Assembly: GCF_000003815.2 (NCBI RefSeq)
Contig: NC_049994.1
Span: forward strand, 7,708,378 to 7,770,842
Reading direction: 5' to 3'
Source of the DNA: Branchiostoma floridae
Lineage: Eukaryota > Chordata > Leptocardii > Amphioxiformes > Branchiostomatidae
DNA length: 62,465 bases
The notes under the pieces were generated by a model. That model was not told the DNA's origin. It saw nothing but the letters and a program-made list of their open reading frames with translations, and ran no database searches. Each line of letters starts with the position of its first letter. The first letter of the stretch is position 1. Shown one piece after another: positions 11,501 to 34,988 of this stretch. Both the position numbers and the translations under genes were made by a program.

Positions 11501-14500
11501 TGATTGAGAGTATGAGTGGGTAAGTGAGAAAGTGGTTGAGTGAGTGATTGAGTCAGACTGAATCTGAATGAGTGAGTGATTATGCAAGTGAGTCATGAGT
11601 AATGAGTAATGAGTTTGTGAGTGAGTTTGTGAGTGAGTTTGTGAGTGAGTGAGTGAGTGAGTGAGTGAGTGAGTGAGTGAGTGAGTGAGTGAGTGAGTGA
11701 ATGAGTTACTTGAGACATAACACACAATTTATGTACTGTAGGTGCAAGCTGTGTAAGACCAGACTTTAAGGTTTGATCCACTCATCACACCTCTACTCTT
11801 ATCGAAAGTATCATAATGGTGGAATCTTTGACATGCTGGAGGTGTGGCCTTAACTACACCTAAACTACATTCATTCACCTATTAACCATACTTATCCTTA
11901 GAATCTTAGTAATACTATACTAGTACTCCTTCCACCCAAGTTGAGTGAGGAAAAAATGTTATAAGTTAGAAGCTTTCCTCAAAGACACGACTTGTGGACC
12001 TGCTTATTATTAGGGATTTGATCCCAGAACCTTCCCTAATTAAAAGACCACCTTGTGGTGATGTTGTATGTTCCAGTTGCCAGGTGTTGTAAGACCTTTG
12101 GTATGACAGTGTGGGGCATGGTGAGAAGAGAGCTAAGTGAGGACAAGCGATCACCATATGTGGACCATTACAGGTAAAGATCTTGACTTGAAGTTTCATC
12201 TGTGTTGGTTTAATAAGCAATTATTCTGGATAAAGTTAAACTTTAACTTCCAACACAAAAATTAGGCTTACCCAAATTTTTGACTGTTCAACTTCAGTCT
12301 TTGTCAAGTTAAAGTTTAACTTTATAGTTTATGCAGGACATACACTCCTGGTTTAATAGAATCTGATGATACTTAGATTCCAACATTGTATGCTATGACT
12401 TTGAACTGTTGAAAAAAGATGGGGGCATGCATATCCTTTTTCATAGAGCGTAATCATCTACATTCGTAGCATGCACGGCATTCTAGAAAATACAAGATTG
12501 CATAAAGGTAGAAAATTGGCCATTCTCACAACTATAATCAAAGTTCTTTTAAAACATTCTGTTTCCATCAAAGAAATGTGTCATTTTTGTGATAAAGAAT
12601 TTGTTGCCCAAGGTGTTTGTCATGTGCACAGTTATGTCAAATATCTTTAATGGACATTCTTTCTACTTTTTTCATCCAGAAAGTTTTCAGAGTTGTCAGA
12701 ACTACTACAGAAATGTGACTACATCTGTAACGTCCTGCCCAGCACAGCTGAAACAAAGGGACTCCTCAATGGGAACATACTGAAAAGCTGTAAAGAAAAG
12801 GTCATTTTTCATACATTTATGACTTGTTTTGCCTTGCCTGACATAGTCATTCTATAACAATGAGGTTAGAATGCCACCAACTGACCAGTCCAACTGGTCC
12901 GACTTATTTTTTTTTAGTGGTAATGGTGTTGGGTTAGTAAGCTGGCGGGCCCGGGTTTGAATCCCGGGAGCCAAGAGACCGTTTCTACTCGCCTATCTAG
13001 TTTTTCAATTTGCTTGGAGTCCTTACTTTTTAAGTAGAAGAAATAATCCATTAATGTTTATACTTTTTGTTTCCCTGCCCCAGAAGTCAGTGTTCATAAA
13101 TGTCGGCAGAGGAGATGTGATCAGTGAAGAGACCATCGTTAATGCCATACAGTAAGGTTTTATCTGTTTCAAAACCAGTTGACAATATCATTGATATGTT
13201 TTTGCACATTTAAAGAACCCAGCACACTTATAGAATAGAGTAGTTGTCTATCATAACTCTACAGGCTGATGGTCACACCTGCAGCTGGAGGTATTTTGAA
13301 TTCGAATTCACTGGTTACCTGAATGGCAGCTGCTCCAGATCCTTCCAATTTAATCCCCACTCACAAGGCTAACGTCACATTTCCAAACTGGGGCCCAGCC
13401 AGAAAAATAGCAAATGTATACGTAAGAATATGCACAAATAATGCACATGACTATTATCTTTATGCCTTGTGTAGTTTGGTGTCTTTTATATCATACTTTT
13501 TGTTCCTGAAAGCTGCCCAGCTGGGCCCTGGTTTGGAAATGTGACGTACCGTGGTACCTAAATATATTATCCTCTCAATTCAGCCGCTTGCTGTGAAGAG
13601 AGAGTAGTCAACCCACTGAATATGGTGTTCGAAAAAAGACTTTTTACAGATGCATCGGTATTGTTCATGATCTATCCATGTCTTGATATTAATATTAAAA
13701 CCTTTGAATTGAATTGATTTGCGTACCCTTCCAGGTCTGGATGGATCTCGCATGCCATCTTAGATGTTTTTGAAACAGAACCACTTCCTACCAGCAGTCT
13801 GCTTTGGAAAATGCCTCAGGTGAATAGACTAACAAAGTCTGTGGACAGCTTTTCAGAAATCATTTTTTTAGCTATTTCCCAGTTATGGTAACTTTAGGAT
13901 TAGAATATTGAGCATAATGTTACTCAAAGTACTGTAGCATAAGAAATTACGTTGAAATTATCTGTGCCTTGAGAACGTCTTGGATGACAGTAAAAATTCA
14001 AAGTACACTGCATACATTAATTTTTCAATGTGTATTGTGTGTATTCTTTGTTTTCAATTGAATGATGGCTTTTGTCATTATTGTCTTCAGGTGACAATTA
14101 CTCCACATGTATCTGCTGTCTCTATTCCCTCCCAGGTAGGACAAATGTAGTCTTGATTTCTGTTTTATTAAGTAGAAATGCCCGATAAGAAAGCAAAAGA
14201 ATGCAAAATCTTTTTTGGAAACCCCCAGTCAAAAAATATTTGGGGGTCTATCTAGGGGAGCCTGCATGCCGAAGTTGTATGGAAAATGTAATCAGGTCTA
14301 CTGTAAGTTAGGATAAAACTACTCAAACATAAGCTAGCGTTTACTTGATGCTTTCTACGTTTTTCGCCTGAATGTGTGATGGGTTGTTCGGTGTAATGTA
14401 ACCAGCTGCTGCCGTGCCAGGTACCTGGGAAACTGGTGTGTTACGCTAAAGGGCGGTTATACCGGCTATATAGATACGGATATAGATACAGAATGAGCAT

Positions 14501-14732
14501 TAGCCAGCTGTAGGTTATACAGCCGCAGCCTTTTTGAATTTTGTGTGGAGTATTTCTACATGGTACCTGCAGTCCCCTATAGTCTGTAAAGTTCTTCACA
14601 ACTTTTTATTCTCTCCTGCAATATTGTACTTTCTGCTACACGCAGGTGACAGACATGTTCTATGAAAACTACCAGCGATACCTGAAGGGAGAAGAACTCA
14701 AGTATGTCGTCAACTTGGAGAGTGGCTACTGA
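8532..14732 (+). CDS. D-isomer-specific 2-hydroxyacid dehydrogenase (GhrA-like), 11 exons
   Basis: Exons: 8532-8646, 9281-9421, 9792-9829, 10639-10772, 11206-11291, 12077-12173, 12680-12800, 13084-13151, 13735-13819, 14091-14135, 14646-14732 (338 residues; all introns GT-AG, all phases consistent). It should reduce 2-oxo acids such as glyoxylate or hydroxypyruvate with NAD(P)H. Visible motifs: substrate domain with LPRLKWMQSTWAGVD (about 74-88), Rossmann motif GVGDIG (164-169), and the family catalytic triad Arg253 (NVGRGD), Glu282 (DVFETEP) and His301 (ITPHVS). FGPAMAEYV (about 110-118) is typical of the GhrA-like branch. There is no signal peptide and no C-terminal peroxisome signal (ends ESGY), so it is probably cytosolic. 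The start ATG has an ACCATGG context. A DR1 site lies about 105 bp upstream and a poly(A) signal follows. The exact substrate cannot be told from sequence. Confidence 0.92.
10372..10530 (-). mobile_element. Solo Penelope-like element end with hammerhead-like core
   Basis: Shares with 43286-43440 the run CATCAGGTTGGTAGA, ACGTTTCGATGTCT and CTAACTGGAGTTCTGCTTCT. On the minus strand, 10473-10444 reads CTGACGA, a 7-bp stem with a short loop, then GAAAC. This fits the hammerhead core CUGANGA-stem II-GAAA. It is in intron 3 of the dehydrogenase gene and has no coding part. Cleavage is not shown. Confidence 0.65.
11317..11706 (+). repeat. (GTGA)n-type minisatellite next to a splice donor
   Basis: Degenerate then near-perfect GTGAGTGAGT repeats fill the first half of intron 5 of the dehydrogenase gene, starting about 25 nt after its donor (A|GTAGGT at 11292). 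The unit contains GTGAGT, the animal 5' splice-site consensus. The last 70 nt are pure GAGT repeats. Thr-His-Ser-Leu open frames on the other strand are by-products. Confidence 0.9.
12915..12985 (+). mobile_element. tRNA-derived SINE fragment
   Basis: Contains a pol III B box, GGTTTGAATCC (12954-12964), in GGGCCCGGGTTTGAATCCCG, and a loose A-box-like TAGTGGTAATGG about 35 bp before it. There is no acceptor stem or anticodon arm as in a tRNA gene. It lies in intron 7 of the dehydrogenase gene. Confidence 0.45.
13372..13546. mobile_element. MITE / foldback, ~175 bp
   Basis: Terminal inverted repeats of about 28 bp: ACGTCACATTTCCAAA at 13372 and its complement TTTGGAAATGTGACGT ending at 13546. 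GGGGCCCAGC and GCTGGGCCC extend the arms inward with a mismatch. It has no coding capacity and sits in intron 8 of the dehydrogenase gene. Confidence 0.75.
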
Positions 14733-14920
14733 GGATACTTCAGAAACACAGTGCAACTATAGTCAATGTTGTCGATTGTTTGGTTGATTGGGAAAAGAGG
14801 CGTTTTAAATTATGTTGTGGACCGATGGTAAGCTGATTTGGATAAGAAGAGGTCAGATGAGAAAGACTACAGATTCATAGTGGAAACAATTCACCTGTAC
14901 GTGCTGCCTTAGTAACTGAC

Positions 14921-14926
14921 AATAAA
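14921..14926 (+). terminator. Poly(A) signal of the dehydrogenase gene
   Basis: AATAAA about 190 nt after the stop codon. Further AATAAA-like copies occur at about 15015 and 15030, just before the next element begins. Confidence 0.55.
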
Positions 14927-15171
14927 TACTACGTACTTCTACAGTGGTAATACATGTACTTTGAAAACCATGTCCGTGGTGGTAAAAAGATCATTATCAC
15001 CAAAAATGTAAAAATAAAACATTTCAAAATAAAGTTTCGAATCATGAAAATTGAAAGTTGTATAGTCACACGTTAAAAATCATCTTTATTCCACACAAGA
15101 TTAATACATATATAGTACACACTAAAAACCTAGGTCAGCACTTTGTCTGTTTTTTAGGAGGGTGCAATGTA

Positions 15172-18100
15172 TTAAGAGCGAATGTCTGTAAGGGTCAAAC
15201 AATGGTGGCACCGGTCAAAAAATAGATTTGGCTCATTTTTTGCACAGTGATAGTACTTGGTACACAACCCCTCAAAATAGCTTTCTTTCTTCTCAGAACT
15301 CCTCGTTGCCATGGCAACAGGCCAAAGAAGTTTGGGGGCCATTTTGCCGGATTTGGGCATGTCAAAAACATGAAAATTGGCCAACTTAAGAGCACTATCA
15401 CTGAACAATGCTTTAACTAAACAACAAAGGCAGAATATGCTGATCAGAGCAATGCCTAAACTTGTATGAAATAGCAGTAAAGTTAATCTCCTGTAAATTC
15501 TAAGGCCCTGGGCAGCCTGAATACAATACACTGTTTTCAGGTTGTAAAGAATCTGAAATTTTGCCCAACTTCAAAGCACTGAAAGTCCATAAGTATAAAG
15601 TATTTTTGCTTGCAATTTACTACAAATAATAACCTACTATAGGGCTATTAGATGAATGCTAGCAAAGTTTGGGTTCTTGTTTTGTTGCTATGCAATCGTC
15701 CGTCGAAGTGGGTCAAATTTCATGATTTTGATAATATGTCATTTTGTGCTCTCTTTAAACAATCATAAGTCCCATACCAAAGTTGCTCTGCAATTAAAAT
15801 TCACATGGATTATAAACCAATGTATTGTCTATCAAATGCATGTTTGTAAAGTTCGGGTTCTTGTTTCGTTGCTACGTAATTGTCCTTTAAAGTGGGTCAT
15901 TTTTTATGATTTTGATAAAATACATTATTTTGCATCATCTTCGAACAATCATAACTCACAAGCCAAAATTGTTCTGTAACTAGAATTTACCTGAAATGTA
16001 AACTAAGATATTGTTTCTCAAAGTCATGCTTGTAAAGTTTGGGTTCTTGTTTTGTTGCTAAGCAATTGTCCGTTAAAGTGGGTCAATTTTCATGATTTTG
16101 ATGATATATCATTTTGTGCTCTCTTTGAACTGTCATAAGTTGCAAAGTAAATTTGTTCTGAAATTGAAATTAACAAGGAATACAAACGAATGTATTGTCT
16201 ATCAAATGCTTGTTTGGACAGTTCGAGTTCGGGTATTCTAACAGTGAATGTACATGTCCCTGAAAGTAGGTCGTATTCCACTGACTTTTCCACAAATCAT
16301 GTTCTTGACAACAGTGATACACAGTCTTTGTTTTTATAGAACCGATGTAGCAATGTGCTATCACCATGGAAAAAACAAACATTTGTAGGGATTATATTCT
16401 ACATAAAGTCATATTTATGTTTAATGTCAGATTAATCCACTCTGAACTTTCAAACATTCTGCTAGTTTTAAAGCTAAGCATGACGTATGACTACAGTCTT
16501 GAACATGTTTGCATCCCCACAATATGGCGACTTATTTCTACATTGGAACAAATATCTTAAATCTCTGTGCATCTTTCTTTCACAGTAATGTGAAAAACAT
16601 GTGCATTTTCAACTTCTGCTAACACACTCATTTTCAGCAAGGACATGAACTTCGGTATTCTTGAATTTTTGCCACAAATATGGACTTCCAAAGGCAATCA
16701 ATTATTGGTGATCGCAAATCAGATTTAGGAATGTTAGTTCGTACAATTTCAATTTCCTTGCCAAATCGCAAGCTTATATGTGTCTCCCAAAAAGGAAGAC
16801 GTAGATAAACGTCATTCGTTGCTTCATTTTGATCTTTACTGTTGATAGATTCGAACAAAGTTAGGTCAAGATGCTGACCTTCATNNNNNNNNNNNNNNNN
16901 NNNNNNNNNNNNNNNNNNNNNNNNNNNNNNNNNNNNNNNNNNNNNNNNNNNNNNNNNNNNNNNNNNNNNNNNNNNNNNNNNNNNTAGCAGAATGTTTGAA
17001 AGTTCAGAGTGGATTAATCTGACATTGAACATAAATATGACTTTGTGTAGAATATAATCCCTACAAATGTTTTGTTATGGTGATAGCACATTGCTACATC
17101 GGTTCTATAAAAACAAAGACTGTGACATGTGTATCACTGTTGTCAAGAACATGATTTGTGGAAAAGTCAGTGGAATACGACCTACTTTCAGGGACATGTA
17201 CATTCACTGTTAGAATACCCGAACTCGAACTGTCCAAACAAGCATTTGATAGACAATACATTCGTTTGTATTCCTTGTTAATTTCAATTTCAGAACAAAT
17301 TTACTTTGCAACTTATGACAGTTCAAAGAGAGCACAAAATGATATATCATCAAAATCATGAAAATTGACCCACTTTAACGGACAATTGCTTAGCAACAAA
17401 ACAAGAACCCAAACTTTACAAGCATGACTTTGAGAAACGATATCTTGGTTTCAGGTAAATTCTAGTTACAGAACAATTTTGGCTTGTGAGTTATGATTGT
17501 TCGAAGATGATGCAAAATAATGTATTTTATCAAAATCATAAAAAATGACCCACTTTAAAGGACAATTACGTAGCAACGAAACAAGAACCCGAACTTTACA
17601 AACATGCATTTGATAGACAATACATTGGTTTATAATCCATGTGAATTTTTATTGCAGAGCAACTTTGGTATGGGACTTATGATTGTTTAAAGAGAGCATA
17701 AAATGACATATTATCAAAATCATGAAATTTGACCCACTTCGACGGACGATTGCATAGCAACAAAACAAGAACCCAAACTTTGCTAGCATTCATCTAATAG
17801 CCCTATAGTAGGTTATTATTTGTAGTAAATTGCAAGCGAAAATATTTTATACTTATGGACTTTCAGTGCTTTGAAGTTGGGCAAAATTTCAGATTCTTTA
17901 CAACCTGAAAACAGTGTATTGTATTCAGGCTGCCCAGGGCCTTAGAATTTACAGGAGATTAACTTTACTGCTATTTCATACAAGTTTAGGCATTGCTCTG
18001 ATCAGCATATTCTGCCTTTGTTGTTTAGTTAAAGCATTGTTCAGTGATAGTGCCCTTAAGTTGGCCAATTTTCATGTTTTTGAAATGCTCAAATCCGGCA

Positions 18101-18273
18101 AAATGGCCCCCAAACTTCTTTGGCCTGTTGCCATGGCAACGAGGGGTTCTGAGAAGAAAGAAAGCTATTTTGAGGAGTTGTGTACCAAGTACTATCACTG
18201 TGCAAAAAATGAGCCAAATCTATTTTTTGACCGGTGCCACCATTGTTTGACCCTTACAGACATTCGCTCTTAA
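15172..18273. mobile_element. Transposon-like element with ~1.3-kb terminal inverted repeats
   Basis: Left arm 15172-16465 and right arm 16985-18273 are inverted copies that differ by only a few percent. The outer ends read TTAAGAGCGAATGTCTGTAA and its complement, so TTAA sits at both borders, as expected of a TTAA-targeting DNA transposon. The arms contain four imperfect direct repeats of about 185 bp (starts near 15662, 15846, 16031 and 16217 on the left). Open frames of 119 and 67 codons occur as a mirror pair, one per arm, and show no known domain. The centre (16466-16984) holds a 100-N gap, and no transposase is visible. Most likely a non-autonomous element; its superfamily is not assigned. 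Confidence 0.75.
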
Positions 18274-18930
18274 ATACTGATATGATGAAATAATCTATAT
18301 GATATGTGGACTGGACAAAGCAAAGTGTCAAATCTAATTGAATGATTGTATGGTAAATGTAAACTTATAAGGTTATATGATGGACAGCCACTCTCTCGAG
18401 TATGGCAAGTCCATGTATATTGTATGTATATACATACATATTCTTCCACATTGTATGACAATGGAGTATATATATGGATATTGATACATTTCTAGAAAAA
18501 AAATGTCTGAATGTAGAAATGCTGTATAAATTTTCTTCTTGTAATTCATTTTGAAATAATCTTCGCTATTAAAGATTTAATGTATTTCAACTTGAGCAGT
18601 TTTATCAATTTCTGCTATGAAGTTCTTGAGGTTTCATATGGTGGCTGATGTATTCTTAAAAATGTACAAAATTTAAAAAAAATATACTCAGTATTAGTTT
18701 CATGTTTAGATATACAGATAGCATTTGACATATTTGGATAGGAAGCAAGGCTTAACCATCATTAGCCCTTTTATAATTAGACAGGGCTTTATATAATAAT
18801 ATTTTATAATTAGACTGTTTAGACATCTTTGGGACTAGTGATGTGATGAAGATTGGTTTAGAAATAAAAGCTTCGCTTTGCTCACTCGTTGTTTTTATGA
18901 GGTGGTTATTGCAAAGTTGGGGTTTATGAC
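18274..18930. other. AT-rich intergenic stretch
   Basis: No coding exon, RNA gene or clear repeat family recognised between the inverted-repeat element and the AGPS promoter. Confidence 0.5.
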
Positions 18931-19003
18931 AGCTTGAGTCGGGTCATTAACCCTTCTTGCATAAACTCAAATCCACATTTGAGTTTCGCGCCATACGGTC
19001 TAT

Positions 19004-19081
19004 CCAATCAAATATCACTTTATGCATCAGACCACAAGTTTGACCAATCAAAGCCACAGTTAGAATGTAGGTCAGAGGTCA
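19004..19081 (+). promoter_or_regulatory. AGPS proximal promoter: two CCAAT boxes and a DR1 site
   Basis: CCAATCA occurs at 19004-19010 and 19044-19050. A perfect direct repeat AGGTCA-G-AGGTCA (DR1) is at 19069-19081 and ends 16 nt before the ATG. CCAAT boxes are common in promoters without a TATA box; none is visible. DR1 elements bind PPAR/RXR, HNF4 or COUP-TF type receptors, which is notable upstream of a peroxisomal lipid enzyme. The transcription start is unknown, so the DR1 could lie in the 5' UTR. Confidence 0.6.
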
Positions 19082-19097
19082 CCAGGTGGTCAACAAC

Positions 19098-32528
<13,431 letters not shown>

Positions 32529-32739
32529 GCCAGCACCAGAAGGTCTAAAAACAGCTGCTAAAATTCTGTACAATGGCACTCGCAAATTCCAAAACGGTAA
32601 CAAGATTTGTTTTACCTTGTTTAAGAACACAATTCCAAACTTGATATATAAGTCTTAGACTAAACGTAAGTCTTTTATGAAATGTATTTCAGCTAATTAA
32701 AATTATTCAAGCATACATAATCAACAAAAGCAGGTCAAC

Positions 32740-32745
32740 AATAAA
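32740..32745 (+). terminator. Candidate AGPS poly(A) signal
   Basis: AATAAA about 210 nt after the AGPS stop. A second AATAAA is at 33869-33874 if a longer 3' UTR is used. Confidence 0.45.
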
Positions 32746-32899
32746 GCATAGGTCATGAAATTTCAGGGCAACTTTTACTACTGGTGTCATTGGGAATGGG
32801 GGTGGATACTGGTTTGGTTAGTACATGTAGGTCCATGTCCAGGTTTACTTGCAGAGGTTCAGGTCTGGACACGTTTGTTTGGTTTTATTTAACCAAATT

Positions 32900-34980
32900 A
32901 CAATCATATTTAAAAGTAGTAAATCTAAAAGGAGTGAGACCCAGTGCACACTGAACTCAATAGCTGCCTGCAGCACTGGTCTTGGTAGAAAAATGAGCTA
33001 GCTATAGAGAATTATGGATAGCAAGTCATCTCATGGAAGAGCCGTGCAATAGGTGATATTGTGCATATTAGTCATAGGAAACATATCTTTTTGATCGTAG
33101 GTCAAAATGCTTTAGATTGCTATCTGGTAGAAGAAAAACTACTCAACAGCTGACATTGTCTTGGAACCCCAAAACTGATGTGAGCCTGCAAATACAGGTC
33201 TTGGCCTTTGGCATTCCATGACATAAGTATCTGTTTCCAAATACGTTTTTTTGCTCATTTCAGCTACTTTGTACAGTATGGTTGAAAACTTTTTTTTCCT
33301 TTGGAAAAGGTTGGAAATTGACACATACATCAAATCAAATCAATATGGCCTTATTAATATAAAAGATAACATAACTTCAAATCAATCCTTTTAAACCAAT
33401 AATTATTGAACTGAATTTTTTAACCTTCCTGCCAAAAGAAGGTTAAACATTTTCAGCAGAGTGTGGTCTACTTGCTTAGATGCTTTGGTCCTCTTAAACA
33501 ACATAAAAAGGAGAAAATATCTTGACAATTACATTGTTTATACATTTGTATGCCTTGGCAATATGCAATCACAGTTTCCGTCAGATATTTTGTATCACTT
33601 ATATGATTGTTTTGTACACATTGTTGAGAGTGCATTCTTTTCAATTTGAACAAAAGATTTTTTTATCTTTGTACACTATAGGACCAAGCTTTGCTATGAT
33701 GTGGTCTATGTTTTTTGTTTGGTTTTATCGATAATGTAGAATTCTATGATTTGGTGTTATTTAGAAATCTATCATTTGAATTGGTGTTATTTAGAAATCT
33801 ATGATTTGGTGTTATTTAGACATCTATGATTTGGTGTTTCGCACATTTAGTTTGTCGCAGCTTTAGTGAATAAAAAGTATACGCACAATTGCAATATCTA
33901 AACTGTATTTTTATTTCAAGCAAAAACCATTATAATTAATTTGTTACAACTTATTAGAATTCAATCCCTCATGCTCACTTTAGAGTATTCTTGAATGACT
34001 GAGAATATACCAGATAATTCTACTGGATTAAAACAATTATAAGGGAAACTGCATGGCCTCATCTGTATAATGTTATCAGCCATTTCAATTGGACATTATT
34101 TGAAGCTGGACATGTACGTAAGACATAATATGCCATATCATTGACAGCTCAATGCCATGTCAAAGCATTTCATATATTACAAATCGTTGAACTGTATTGA
34201 TACATTACTGGTAAAATAGATTTTTTTTAAAAAGGACCACCATGGAATCAAACTCATACCAAAAACACAAAACCCCAATTGCTAACCAGCCATGCCAAAA
34301 AAAATTATGATGTGAGCAGAGAGTGCTATATATATACTTTACATGCATAAAGAGGTGACAACCATTTAACGAGACGGAAATTAGTGTAGCTACTGTGGTT
34401 CCAAATTTATTGTAAAGCGTTAATTGACGAGACTTTCATACAGGCCCCTATATATACATGTAACTAAATATAAGCGTGGAAAACCTTGATAGTGATATTA
34501 AAAGTATTGAGAATGATTATAAGATACAGGTCTAGATTATTGTATAGAATTCTTTGAACTTGGTGTTTCTTGCTGTTTGAATGTCACTACCTTTACATTA
34601 CATAACTTATAGAAAGATGAAGGTAGTTTATCAAGACAAGCCTGATGTTTTGTACTTCTTTGTCTTATAAAAAGAACTATATATAAGACAATGTTTGTAC
34701 AAAATTTTAGTTATCAAATTCTTCATAAAATACCAGGACTAGATAAAGTCAATAATTGCATAACATTCAGTTATCAAATACTTTTAAAGGACAGTAATCT
34801 GCGTGCCCGGGTAATTCTTTGGTTTCTTTGTGGTCTGTTCAAATAAGGCCACAGCAAGTAAATTTTGCAGACATGATGTCATTCCTACGCCTTGCCTGTC
34901 GTAGACACACCCTCATTGGTTGAACCACTATTTGCCTCGCTATCATTGGTCGAACACCTAATTGTGATTGACAGGCGGAA
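32900..34980. other. Convergent intergenic region, AT-rich
   Basis: Lies between the 3' ends of AGPS (+) and the K+ channel gene (-). No coding exon recognised. A short repeat of TCTATGATTTGGTGTTATTT occurs at about 33743-33836. The rest is simple AT-rich sequence that may include both 3' UTRs. Confidence 0.5.
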
Positions 34981-34988
34981 TCGGTCGA

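Noticed and set aside
11230-11781. Minus-strand open frames of Thr-His-Ser-Leu repeats
   Set aside because: They are translations of the GAGT minisatellite in a dehydrogenase intron, and similar frames appear in several phases.
12915-12985. tRNA gene
   Set aside because: A good B box is present but the acceptor and anticodon arms do not form; it fits a SINE fragment.
15172-18273. The 119-codon mirror open frames as host genes
   Set aside because: They sit in both arms of a transposon-like inverted repeat, have no known domain and lack splice or promoter context.
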